Position numbers and translations under genes: made by a program. From a virus: DNA of 59,794 nucleotides. Shown piece after piece: positions 1 to 7,788 of the stretch. The notes under the pieces were generated by a model, which saw only the letters and a program-made list of their open reading frames with translations, made no database searches and was not told the origin of the DNA. Where the stretch lies: positions 1-59,794 of the IMG/VR virus record IMGVR_UViG_3300013131_004046. One strand, 5' to 3'. Positions within the stretch are counted from its first letter, which is position 1. Each line of letters opens with the position of its first letter.

Positions 1-19
1 AGCCACCGGTAAAATATTA

Positions 20-41
20 GGGACAATTAGTCCCTTTTTTT
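20..41 (+). terminator. Rho-independent terminator
   Basis: GGGAC (20-24) pairs with GTCCC (30-34) around a 5-nt loop and is followed by seven T. It should end transcription of a rightward gene lying left of the window. Confidence 0.8.
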
Positions 42-85
42 GTGCTTAAAAAAAAATCACAACTAAACACTAAATAAATTTAACG

Positions 86-118
86 CATAAAAAAATCCCA
101 CCATAATTAAATGATGGG
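86..118 (-). terminator. Terminator of the tmRNA gene
   Basis: On the minus strand CCCATCAT (118-111) pairs with ATGGTGGG (104-97), with one T-G wobble and a 6-nt loop, and is followed by a T-rich run. It begins 7 nt after the encoded CCA end of the tmRNA, so it fits as that gene's terminator. Confidence 0.75.
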
Positions 119-124
119 ATCAAT

Positions 125-543
125 TGGTGGACCTAGAGGGCTCCGACTCCCTCGTCCGGATCGTTTTGTCAAAAAGACAACTACATGTTTAGGTTAAGAT
201 TTTTCATATCTTCCAAAATATTTGGTTCCTATTTTGACATTGTTACCAAAAACTGTGTCGAGTTCACTTTTGTTACGGTAGCCCTCTGAACGAGACCGTT
301 GTTTTCTTTTAGAGTGAAAACCAACTCATCTACGACTTCTGTTACTAGGTATCTGTCTGATCGACCCTCCGTTTCCGTAAACCTATTAGGCTACAGTAAC
401 TTCAGAACCTCTTAGTAAACCAAGAGTTTCCATTTTGTTTAGCACATTGCCAATTGTTGTTCGAATCAGTTTTTAACGAGTTTAATTCAGACCCGACATG
501 CTCCTTTAATCCAACCAACGCCCGTCAAATCCAATATAGGCCC
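125..543 (-). ncRNA. ssrA: Transfer-messenger RNA (tmRNA), phage-encoded
   Basis: tmRNA rescues stalled ribosomes and adds a degradation tag to the nascent chain. The minus strand starts GGGCCTA and ends TAGGTCC-ACCA. The two ends form a full 7-bp acceptor stem with a G3-U wobble, the alanine identity element, and CCA is encoded. The 5' part carries TTGGATTTGACGGGCG, which matches the conserved tmRNA 5' domain, and the 3' part begins CCGGACGAGGG as in E. coli tmRNA. The best tag frame resumes at GGC (451-449), encodes 21 residues (GNVLNKMETL...GSEVTVA) and ends in tandem TAA-TAG (388-383). Bacteroidetes tags also begin with Gly, but the usual ALAA end is replaced by VTVA. The T-loop (AGTCGGAG, 8 nt) is not canonical. 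Length is 419 nt. No smpB is visible, so host SmpB is presumably used. Confidence 0.88.
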
Positions 544-576
544 ATATATCTTAAATGACTATTTTCAAAGAACTTA

Positions 577-593
577 ATATAAATACAAATATA
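577..593 (-). promoter_or_regulatory. Candidate tmRNA promoter elements
   Basis: Upstream of the tmRNA, the minus strand reads TATATTTG (593-586), a perfect match to the Bacteroidetes -7 consensus TAnnTTTG. It overlaps GTATTTATAT (586-577), which resembles the phage late motif. The mature 5' end lies 34 nt further on, consistent with 5' processing of a precursor. Confidence 0.4.
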
Positions 594-595
594 AA

Positions 596-606
596 AATAT
601 TTATTT
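596..606 (+). promoter_or_regulatory. Late-type promoter motif
   Basis: AATATTTATTT lies just before the ATG at 610. It is a member of the TATTTATA family found before most virion genes here, although the gap to the start codon is unusually short. Confidence 0.35.
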
Positions 607-609
607 GAT

Positions 610-1632
610 ATGCCAAGTGAAACTTTTGAATATCTTAAGGATTTTTATAAAAATGATGCACATTTTTCACTCATCAATAACCCTGATCCCAATATTGATT
701 ATATAAGAAAAAAAGGGAAAAATGTACTCCAATCTGAGGTCTATTTGGTTTTTGATAATACCGAGTTTTTAAATATTTTGGGTGTTACTGATGAAGAAGA
801 TCAATGGTATTATTCAAGATTTATGGATAATTATTCTTATTATGATATTGATTATTATAGATATGAAGAAGATTTTCGAGAAGGTTATATAATTGATGGG
901 TCAAATGATGAGAATAAAAGAATTTTTGACAAAATTAAAAAATACATCCAAACCGATCAAAATGTGTATCAATTTTTAGAAATGAAATATAGTAGGGAAG
1001 TTGATAATATTATTGAATCGTATGCAAGAGAATCCACCGAATGTATTCATAGAGAAGTTCGACGAATTATGGAATCGGAAACAAAAAATCCATTCAGAAA
1101 TTTTGGAATTATTGAGGTCTATCATGGTTATAAATTTAAAACAACTTTGGGTCACTTGTTCAGATTATATAAAACTGTTGGTGATTATGACTTTGGTATA
1201 TATGGTTTGATGGTATCTTTGGTGGAAAAATTTATGTCAAACTTTGACGTAGGTAATTGGTCAGAATTAGAATATAATGTTTGGTGTGGTGATTATAATC
1301 ATGATGGTGTAAATTCTGAAATTAAAGAAAACCTTGAAAAGATTTTGGAAGATCTAACAGAAAACGTATCACCTGAATATGATGATTTATTAAATTATGT
1401 CTTAGGTCATGGTGGGTTTGGAAGAACTATACAAACTTCAGTTCCAAACCGAAATGTTATTTTTGATAAAATGATAAATGATGAAAACCCAAGATTAGTT
1501 CTTAGAGTTCTTAAAAATAATGGACTATCAAGTGAAAGAAGAAGTGTTAAAAATTTAGAAGAATTATATTTAATTCTAAATCAACCTGAATTATTCGAGA
1601 GTATAAAAAAAACATTGAGAAAACTTTTGTAA
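610..1632 (+). CDS. Hypothetical protein, acidic, Tyr-rich
   Basis: A 340-residue protein that I do not recognise. It is rich in Tyr, Asp and Glu (a cluster around residues 75-95 has YYSRF, YSYYDIDYYRY), with no signal peptide, membrane segment or clear catalytic motif. A short Gly stretch (GHGGFGR) lies near residue 269. The basic C-terminus (KKTLRKLL) may be helical. The gene is divergent from the tmRNA and 29 nt upstream of the peptidase gene, so it may share a transcript with it. Confidence 0.75.
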   Translation: MPSETFEYLKDFYKNDAHFSLINNPDPNIDYIRKKGKNVLQSEVYLVFDNTEFLNILGVTDEEDQWYYSRFMDNYSYYDIDYYRYEEDFREGYIIDGSNDENKRIFDKIKKYIQTDQNVYQFLEMKYSREVDNIIESYARESTECIHREVRRIMESETKNPFRNFGIIEVYHGYKFKTTLGHLFRLYKTVGDYDFGIYGLMVSLVEKFMSNFDVGNWSELEYNVWCGDYNHDGVNSEIKENLEKILEDLTENVSPEYDDLLNYVLGHGGFGRTIQTSVPNRNVIFDKMINDENPRLVLRVLKNNGLSSERRSVKNLEELYLILNQPELFESIKKTLRKLL

Positions 1633-1661
1633 ATTAGTAAAAGTTTATTATCTTTGTTAAT

Positions 1662-2447
1662 ATGGAAAGAAATCTAAATTTTTTAAAAGAAGTATTATCA
1701 ATCCCTTCTAAAACTTATAAAGAAGAAATTTTAGTACAATTTATTGTTGATTGGTTAACTGAAAATAAAATTCCTTTTTTTGTTGATGACATGTATAATG
1801 TTTATGCAACAAAAAAAACTGATGAATCTGTTTCTTATTTTCCTTGTGTCATAAGTCACACAGATACAGTTCACGAAATTGATACAATAAACGTTGTGGA
1901 GGAAACTTTACCAAATGCTCAGGGTGAACTAAAATTAGCCCTTAAAGCATATAATAACGATGGTAACCCAACAGGTATTGGGGGTGACGATAAATGTGGG
2001 GTTTTTGCTTGTTTGGAATTACTCAAGGAATTACCAAATTTAAAGGCCGCATTTTTTGTATCTGAAGAAGTAGGTTGTATTGGGTCGTTTCAAGCGGACC
2101 ATAAATTTTTCTCGAATGTCGGTTATTGCATTCAATTCGATTGTCCCGAAAACAACATGATTTCAGAGTATCTGATGGGGTTGCCAATGTTCACCAGAGA
2201 TTCAGAGTTTTTCGAAGTGGGTTCTAAACTTATAACAGAAAGTTTTCCAAAAGATTTGAAGTATCAAAAACACCCGTACACAGACATTTTTCCTTTGAGA
2301 AAAAATTTCAATTTATCTTGTTATAATGTTTCTATTGGTTATTATCAATATCACACAAAAAACGAGTATGTTGTTGTTGAAGACACTTTTAACGGAATAG
2401 AATTGGGAAAAAAATTAATCAATCAGTTGGGATATAAAAAGTATTAA
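1662..2447 (+). CDS. Reduced M20/peptidase T-like metallopeptidase
   Basis: Predicted di-zinc aminopeptidase acting on short peptides in the cytosol. The ligands expected for family M20 can be placed in order: HTD at 66-68, GGDD at 107-110, SEEVG at 134-138 (general base and ligand Glu), D160 in QFDC, and H231 in YQYH. At 261 residues it is much shorter than the usual ~400. The missing part matches the lid/dimerisation domain normally found between the fourth ligand and the last His, so it may be a single-domain enzyme. It sits between the tmRNA and Clp genes and could trim peptides released by Clp proteolysis; that role is inferred. Confidence 0.75.
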   Translation: MERNLNFLKEVLSIPSKTYKEEILVQFIVDWLTENKIPFFVDDMYNVYATKKTDESVSYFPCVISHTDTVHEIDTINVVEETLPNAQGELKLALKAYNNDGNPTGIGGDDKCGVFACLELLKELPNLKAAFFVSEEVGCIGSFQADHKFFSNVGYCIQFDCPENNMISEYLMGLPMFTRDSEFFEVGSKLITESFPKDLKYQKHPYTDIFPLRKNFNLSCYNVSIGYYQYHTKNEYVVVEDTFNGIELGKKLINQLGYKKY

Positions 2448-2473
2448 AAAAGGGGTTTTAAACCCCTTTTTTT
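2445..2473. terminator. Bidirectional terminator between convergent genes
   Basis: GGGGTTT (2452-2458) pairs with AAACCCC (2460-2466). It is flanked by an A-run on the left and a T-run on the right, so it can stop both the peptidase transcript and the leftward clp transcript. The clp stop codon lies inside the stem. Confidence 0.75.
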
Positions 2474-4485
2474 CTTTTTTTTTCTTTTTTTTCTTTGATC
2501 TTGATTTGATCTTCTTCAACGTATAAATTATAACCAACATTTTCGATAACCTCATCAGTTAAAATTTTCTCAGAAATTAAATCTTCAATTTTATCTTGGA
2601 TCGCTCTTTTAATTGGTCTGGCTCCAAAAGTTTCATCAAAGCCAACTTTAGAAATCAAATTAACAACTGAGTCATCATAAGTAAAATTATAATTTTTTTG
2701 TTTAACTCTTTGAAGTAGAATGTCAATTTCTAATTTAGTAATTTTATCAATGTGTTCTTTTTGTAAACTGTTAAAAAACACAACGTCATCAATACGGTTC
2801 AAGAATTCAGGAGCAAAAAACTTATTCAGCTCTTTTTTCAAAACATCTCGTCTGTATTCCTCTTTAACGGCATCACTTGAATTACTTTTAAAACCAACGC
2901 CAGTCCCAAAATCCTGTAATTTTTTAACCCCAATATTAGAAGTCATAATTATCAAACAATTTTTAAAATTAATTTTTCTCCCCAATGAGTCAGTTATATG
3001 ACCATCATCCAACATTTGAAGTAGCGTTGAAAAGATATCTTTATTTGCCTTTTCAATCTCATCAAATAACACAACGGAATATGGTTTATTTTTTACTTGT
3101 TCTGTTAATTGACCTCCTTCGTCATGACCAACATAACCTGGAGGAGATCCGATTAATCGAGAAATTGTGTGTTTTTCTTGGTATTCACTCATATCAACTC
3201 TAATCAAACTATCCTCACTACCAAATATTTCTTTTGCCAACTGTTTTGCCAAAAAGGTTTTTCCAACACCAGTCGAACCCAAAAATATAAAAGATCCAAT
3301 TGGTTTGTTTGGGTCTTTAATTCCTATACGATTTCTTCTAATTGCTTTTGCAATTTTTAAAACCGCATTTTCTTGTCCAATTACTTTATTATTCAAGTTA
3401 TCTGATAAGTTAATTAAAGAATTTTTTTCGTCTAAGTTTATCTTTGAGACAGGTATCTTTGTCATATTTGATACCACTTCATATACTAATTCTTCAGGAA
3501 TTTCTCGTTTACTTGTTTTTAGGAATTCCTCAAACTTTTTCTTTTCATCTTCCAATTTTGACAAAACCCCACGCTCGCGGTCTCTGAGTTCTGCGGCTTG
3601 TTCATAATTTTGTCTTTTAATAACTTCCATTTTTTCTTTTTTAATTTCTTGGGCCTCAAGTTTCAAATTCTCAATTACTTCAGGTAATTTAATGTCAATT
3701 TGCATTCTTGACCCAACCTCATCTAAGATATCAAATGCTTTATCAGGAAATTCTCTGTCAGTTATATACCTGTCTGCTAACTCCACAAACAATTTTAAAG
3801 TGTTTTCATCGTAAAAAACCTTGTGATGGTTTTCATATTTTTCTTTACTTTGTTTCAATATTTCTAAAGTTTCTTCTTTTGATGAAGGATCTACAATAAT
3901 TTTTTGAAACCTCCTTTCTAAAGCCCCGTCTTTTTCAAAACTCTTTCTATATTCATCCAAGGTTGTTGCCCCAATACATTGTATCTCTCCTCTTGAAAGT
4001 GCTGGTTTGAAAATGTTTGAAGCGTCCAATGAACCTGAAGTATTTCCCGCCCCTACCATGTTATGAATTTCATCTATAAAAATAATAATGTTAGGGGATG
4101 CGGTAATCTCCTCAATTATTACTTTCATACGCTCTTCAAACTGACCTCTGTATTTAGTACCTGCAACCAAAGAATTGATATCTAAAGAAACAATCCTTTT
4201 ATCTAATAAATTTTTTGGACAATCACCATTGTTAATCATTATTGCTAAACCCTCAACAATAGCCGTTTTACCGGCACCTGGCTCACCAATTATTATAGGG
4301 TTGTTTTTTTTTCTTCTAGATAAAATTTGAGCTATCCTATAAATTTCTTTTTTTCTTCCAATTACAGAATCCAATTTACCTTGTTCTGCAAGTTTATTTA
4401 AATCTTTACTAAAATTGTCTAAGACAGGTGTTCCACTGTCAGTTTTCTTTTTATTTTTTTCGCTATCGTCTAAGGATTCTATCAT
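2458..4485 (-). CDS. ClpC-type AAA+ unfoldase lacking the N domain
   Basis: ATP-driven protein unfoldase of the Clp/Hsp100 class with two AAA+ modules. The first has Walker A GEPGAGKT (67-74) and Walker B IIIFIDE (133-139). The second has Walker A GSTGVGKT (403-410), pore loop GYVG (450-453) and Walker B VVLFDE (471-476). A UVR-like segment (about 276-311, YEQAAELRDRE) points to ClpC rather than ClpA or ClpB. A VGF tripeptide (530-532) sits where ClpC carries its ClpP-docking loop, so it may feed host ClpP. At 675 residues it is shorter than ClpC (~810-850) because the N-terminal substrate/adaptor domain is replaced by ~30 polar residues. The C-terminus is Lys-rich. No clpP was found here. 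Confidence 0.9.
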   Translation of the reverse strand: MIESLDDSEKNKKKTDSGTPVLDNFSKDLNKLAEQGKLDSVIGRKKEIYRIAQILSRRKKNNPIIIGEPGAGKTAIVEGLAIMINNGDCPKNLLDKRIVSLDINSLVAGTKYRGQFEERMKVIIEEITASPNIIIFIDEIHNMVGAGNTSGSLDASNIFKPALSRGEIQCIGATTLDEYRKSFEKDGALERRFQKIIVDPSSKEETLEILKQSKEKYENHHKVFYDENTLKLFVELADRYITDREFPDKAFDILDEVGSRMQIDIKLPEVIENLKLEAQEIKKEKMEVIKRQNYEQAAELRDRERGVLSKLEDEKKKFEEFLKTSKREIPEELVYEVVSNMTKIPVSKINLDEKNSLINLSDNLNNKVIGQENAVLKIAKAIRRNRIGIKDPNKPIGSFIFLGSTGVGKTFLAKQLAKEIFGSEDSLIRVDMSEYQEKHTISRLIGSPPGYVGHDEGGQLTEQVKNKPYSVVLFDEIEKANKDIFSTLLQMLDDGHITDSLGRKINFKNCLIIMTSNIGVKKLQDFGTGVGFKSNSSDAVKEEYRRDVLKKELNKFFAPEFLNRIDDVVFFNSLQKEHIDKITKLEIDILLQRVKQKNYNFTYDDSVVNLISKVGFDETFGARPIKRAIQDKIEDLISEKILTDEVIENVGYNLYVEEDQIKIKEKKEKKRKKGV

Positions 4486-4533
4486 TTGTTTTTTTTATTA
4501 ATGGTAAAAAAAGATTTCAAAAAAGTCCATAAT

Positions 4534-4579
4534 TGACATTATGTCAAAACTTAAAGTTTACAAACTGACAAAATGTCAG
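4534..4579. promoter_or_regulatory. Two palindromic operator-like sites, dnaK-clp region
   Basis: TGACATTATGTCA (4534-4546) and CTGACAAAATGTCAG (4565-4579) share the inverted repeat TGACA-N3-TGTCA. Their centres are 32 bp apart, about three helical turns. They lie between the divergent clp and dnaK genes. They do not match CIRCE or CtsR boxes as I know them. Confidence 0.5.
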
Positions 4580-4587
4580 TATTTTTC

Positions 4588-4616
4588 ATTTGGCATATTT
4601 TTCGGGTAATTTGGCA
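4588..4616. promoter_or_regulatory. ATTTGGCA direct repeats, dnaK-clp region
   Basis: ATTTGGCA occurs at 4588-4595 and again at 4609-4616, exactly 21 bp apart (two helical turns). Each contains TTTG, the Bacteroidetes -33 element, so these may be promoter boxes or activator sites. The rest of the 266-bp gap (4486-4751) is plain AT-rich sequence. Confidence 0.4.
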
Positions 4617-4751
4617 CAAAATAAACTTTATTAAATTAATTAAATATGTTAAATTAAATCGAATTAATAGTTTTTAATAGAATAGATAACAAAACTATGA
4701 TTCAAAATAATCAAAAATTAATAATAAACTAAACAAAAATAAAAAACAAAA

Positions 4752-6608
4752 ATGGGAAAAATAATTGGAATTGATTTAGGAACTACTAACTCGTGTGTTG
4801 CGGTAATGGAAGGTAAGGAACCTGTGGTAATTGCTAACAGTGAAGGTAAAAGAACTACACCTTCTATAGTTGGTTTTATAAAAGATGGTGAAAGAAAAAT
4901 TGGCGATCCCGCAAAAAGACAAGCGGTAACCAATCCAGATAAAACTGTATATTCGATCAAAAGATTTATGGGTAGTTCATTCGATGAAATTAAAAATGAA
5001 ACGGGAAAAGTCCCTTATAAAGTAGTCAAAGAAAAAAATTCACCAAGAGTGAAAATTGATGAAAGAACATACTCTCCACAAGAAATTTCTGCGGCAATTC
5101 TCCAAAAAATGAAACAAACGGCTGAGGACTATTTAGGTCAGTCAGTTACTGAAGCGGTGATCACAGTACCTGCTTACTTCAACGACGCCCAAAGACAGGC
5201 AACTAAAGAGGCGGGTGAAATTGCTGGTCTATCAGTTAAAAGAATTATCAATGAACCAACTGCCGCGGCATTGGCATATGGTTTAGATAAAATGTCAAAA
5301 GATATGAAAATTGTTGTGTTTGACTGTGGTGGTGGTACTCATGATGTTTCTGTCTTAGAACTTGGTGATGGTGTATTTGAAGTTTTATCTACCGATGGAG
5401 ATACTCATTTAGGGGGTGATGATTTTGACCAAGCTTTGATCGACTACTTAATATCGGAGTTCAAAAGAGAAAATGGTATGGATATATCTAAAGACCCAAT
5501 GGCACTTCAGAGATTACGTGAAGCGGCAGAAAAGGCTAAAATTGAGTTGTCATCTTCACCTCAAACAGAAATTAACTTACCTTATGTGACTGCGGATGCC
5601 ACAGGCCCTAAACACCTTGTAATGACAATTACTAAATCTAAATTTGATCAGTTGACACAATCTTTGGTTGATAGGACAATTAAACCATGTGAATCGGCAC
5701 TTAAAAATGCAGGATTAAAACCAAGTGATATCGATGAAATTATTTTAGTTGGTGGATCTACACGCATCCCCTCTATTCAAGAAGCTGTTAAAAAGTTCTT
5801 CGGTAAAGAACCATCAAAAGGTGTAAACCCTGATGAGGTTGTTGCTTTGGGTGCCGCAATACAAGGTGGTGTTTTAGCTGGTGATGTGACTGATGTTTTA
5901 TTATTAGATGTAACACCACTTTCATTGGGTATTGAAACTATGGGTGGTGTATTCACTAAACTTATAGACGCAAACACAACAATACCAACAAAAAAATCAG
6001 AAACATTTTCTACAGCGTCTGATAACCAACCATCAGTAGAGATTCATGTCTTACAGGGTGAAAGACCAATGTCAAAAGACAATAGAACTATTGGTAGATT
6101 TCATTTGGAAGGTTTACCTCCCGCTCGAAGAGGAGTTCCTCAAATTGAGGTAATTTTTGATATTGATGCAAATGGAATAATAAATGTGTCTGCGGTTGAT
6201 AAAGCTACAAATAAACAACAATCAATAAGAATTGAATCTTCTTCAGGTTTATCAAAAGAAGAAGTTGAGAGAATGAGACAAGAAGCTGAAATGAATGCAG
6301 AAACCGATAAAAAATTGAGGGAGGATGCCGACACTTTAAATTCTGCAGATTCTTTAATTTTCCAAGTCGAAAAAAGTTTGGTAGATTTAGAAGGAAAAAT
6401 AAGCGATTCTGAAAAATCAGACATTGTGTCAAAAGTAGAAAATTTAAAATCTAACTACCAAAAAAGAGACATCTCAGAAGTCAAAAAAAGTATTGATGAA
6501 GTTAATGCCAAATTCCAAGAGATCAGTCAAAAACTATACGAATCAACTATGAATCAAGAAGTGAGTGATGAAGATTTCTCAAATGTTGATTTTGAAGAAG
6601 TAAAATAA
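4752..6608 (+). CDS. dnaK: Hsp70 chaperone DnaK
   Basis: Full-length Hsp70 (618 residues): ATP-dependent chaperone that binds exposed hydrophobic segments. The N-terminal ATPase has the phosphate-1 motif GIDLGTTNS (about 6-14), the phosphate-2 motif in the form [11 protein letters not shown] (usual form DLGGGTFD), and the adenosine motif [11 protein letters not shown]. The interdomain linker [15 protein letters not shown] is intact, the substrate-binding domain follows, and the tail ends EEVK as in bacterial DnaK. No dnaJ or grpE is present, so host co-chaperones are presumably needed. It is divergent from the Clp gene and has a strong terminator behind it. Bacterial origin by transfer is likely. 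Confidence 0.97.
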   Translation: MGKIIGIDLGTTNSCVAVMEGKEPVVIANSEGKRTTPSIVGFIKDGERKIGDPAKRQAVTNPDKTVYSIKRFMGSSFDEIKNETGKVPYKVVKEKNSPRVKIDERTYSPQEISAAILQKMKQTAEDYLGQSVTEAVITVPAYFNDAQRQATKEAGEIAGLSVKRIINEPTAAALAYGLDKMSKDMKIVVFDCGGGTHDVSVLELGDGVFEVLSTDGDTHLGGDDFDQALIDYLISEFKRENGMDISKDPMALQRLREAAEKAKIELSSSPQTEINLPYVTADATGPKHLVMTITKSKFDQLTQSLVDRTIKPCESALKNAGLKPSDIDEIILVGGSTRIPSIQEAVKKFFGKEPSKGVNPDEVVALGAAIQGGVLAGDVTDVLLLDVTPLSLGIETMGGVFTKLIDANTTIPTKKSETFSTASDNQPSVEIHVLQGERPMSKDNRTIGRFHLEGLPPARRGVPQIEVIFDIDANGIINVSAVDKATNKQQSIRIESSSGLSKEEVERMRQEAEMNAETDKKLREDADTLNSADSLIFQVEKSLVDLEGKISDSEKSDIVSKVENLKSNYQKRDISEVKKSIDEVNAKFQEISQKLYESTMNQEVSDEDFSNVDFEEVK

Positions 6609-6630
6609 AATACACTTAAGTTATTTTGAA

Positions 6631-6659
6631 AAATCCACCACTTGGTGGATTTTTTTTTT
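6631..6659 (+). terminator. Terminator after dnaK
   Basis: AATCCACCA (6632-6640) pairs perfectly with TGGTGGATT (6643-6651), and a run of T follows. Confidence 0.9.
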
Positions 6660-6663
6660 ACAA

Positions 6664-6672
6664 TATTTATTA
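6664..6672 (+). promoter_or_regulatory. Late-type promoter motif
   Basis: TATTTATTA directly follows the dnaK terminator, 16 nt before the ATG at 6688. It restarts transcription for the next gene. Confidence 0.5.
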
Positions 6673-6687
6673 TTAAAATAAAAAAAT

Positions 6688-6930
6688 ATGTCAATTACAA
6701 GAGAAGAAATTTTAGGTACCAAAATTCTAAATGAAATAGAATCGTCTAACTTAGTAAGAACAGAATATGATACTCTATCGAAAAAAATGATTGCGGAGTT
6801 TAAAAACGGAACAAGATACGAATATGAAAATGTTCCTCACGAAAAATATACCCAATTTAGATTATCAGAATCTCAAGGTAACTTTTTTAATAAAAACATT
6901 TCAAAAAGTTATAAATACAAGAAACTTTAA
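6688..6930 (+). CDS. KTSC-domain protein
   Basis: An 80-residue protein matching the KTSC domain pattern: SSNL near 19-22, then a Tyr-Asp pair, EFKNGTRYEYENVP in the middle, and S-x-G-x-FF-x-K-x-I ending in a Lys/Tyr-rich tail. KTSC domains are small and of unresolved function, often found alone or next to RNA/translation proteins and in phages. It is the first gene after the chaperone terminator and precedes a nucleotidyltransferase-like gene by 20 nt. Confidence 0.8.
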   Translation: MSITREEILGTKILNEIESSNLVRTEYDTLSKKMIAEFKNGTRYEYENVPHEKYTQFRLSESQGNFFNKNISKSYKYKKL

Positions 6931-6939
6931 TTATTTAAG

Positions 6940-6948
6940 TATTTATTA
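6940..6948 (+). promoter_or_regulatory. Late-type promoter motif
   Basis: TATTTATTA ends only 2 nt before the ATG at 6951. If it is active, the transcript would be leaderless or start inside the gene; it may simply be AT-rich spacer. Confidence 0.3.
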
Positions 6949-6950
6949 TT

Positions 6951-7715
6951 ATGAGTACTGAAAAAGTTTTAAAGAGTTTTGAAAGCCAAGAAGACCTCAA
7001 CCCTAAAATTTGGTTTCTACCAAAAGAAGAGTATATGGGCGATACAAATGGTCAGGAATATAAAATGAGGCCTGAAGTTAGAGAAAGATTACTCACAATT
7101 GCTGAAATGTTTTTTGATTTTTTGAATATTGATGTAATCGTTTCTGATATTATCATGATAGGATCTTTAACTAATTATAATTGGTCGGAATATTCAGACG
7201 TTGATTTACATTTAGTCGTCGATTATTCTCAGTTTGATAAAAAATCAAAAGAATTATTTATAGAATTTTTTGATCTAAAAAAAATTATTTTTAACATGAG
7301 ACACAACATAACTTTATTTGGTTTTGATGTTGAGTGTTTTGTTCAGGATGAGAAAGAAACCACATTCAGTAGCGGCATTTATTCGGTAATAAATGATGAA
7401 TGGATAAATGTCCCCAAAAAAGAAAAAAATGAAAAATTGGACATCTCTTTAATTAAAGAAAAATCAAAACAATGGATGAGAATTATAGATGGTGTTGTTG
7501 AAAACATAAAAGACGAGGATCCTGAAACTATTAAAAAAATCATTAAAAAATATAAAGAAAAATTAAAAAAGTTTAGGAACTGTGGATTACAGAAAGGTGG
7601 CGAAATGTCCACAGAAAATTTAGTTTTCAAACTACTTAGAAGAAACGGATATATAGAAAAACTATTTGAATTACCAACAGAACTCATAGACAAAAAATTG
7701 TCTATGACACAATAA
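6951..7715 (+). CDS. Nucleotidyltransferase-fold protein
   Basis: 254 residues. The polymerase-beta-type nucleotidyltransferase signature is visible: GS (71-72), then SDVDL (82-86) with two metal-binding Asp, and a third acidic strand in FDVECFVQD. Such enzymes move a nucleotide onto RNA, protein or an antibiotic; the substrate cannot be read from sequence. The Lys-rich C-terminal half contains GGEMSTENLVFKLLRRNGY. Nothing resembling a HEPN toxin partner is next to it, so a toxin-antitoxin pair is not supported. Confidence 0.7.
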   Translation: MSTEKVLKSFESQEDLNPKIWFLPKEEYMGDTNGQEYKMRPEVRERLLTIAEMFFDFLNIDVIVSDIIMIGSLTNYNWSEYSDVDLHLVVDYSQFDKKSKELFIEFFDLKKIIFNMRHNITLFGFDVECFVQDEKETTFSSGIYSVINDEWINVPKKEKNEKLDISLIKEKSKQWMRIIDGVVENIKDEDPETIKKIIKKYKEKLKKFRNCGLQKGGEMSTENLVFKLLRRNGYIEKLFELPTELIDKKLSMTQ

Positions 7716-7747
7716 ACACATATTTTAAAAATATTCTAACAAATAGA

Positions 7748-7758
7748 TATATTTATAG
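7748..7758 (+). promoter_or_regulatory. Late-type promoter motif
   Basis: TATATTTATAG, 30 nt before the ATG at 7789. A good match to the phage motif, with a longer leader than average. Confidence 0.55.
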
Positions 7759-7788
7759 AATAAAAATAATTTATTTAAAAATAAAAAA

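Noticed and set aside
125-200. A possible tRNA on the plus strand
   Set aside because: No cloverleaf with anticodon arm forms. The minus strand has acceptor pairing with the distant 5' end, encoded CCA and a terminator, as expected for tmRNA.
4718-4960. Minus-strand ORF overlapping the start of dnaK
   Set aside because: Antisense to a highly conserved gene, no motif, no start signal.
2458-6608. Complete phage-encoded Clp protease or Hsp70 cycle
   Set aside because: No clpP, smpB, grpE or true dnaJ was found in the window; host partners must be assumed.
6951-7715. MNT/HEPN toxin-antitoxin pair
   Set aside because: The nucleotidyltransferase-like protein is larger than MNT antitoxins and no HEPN partner is adjacent.
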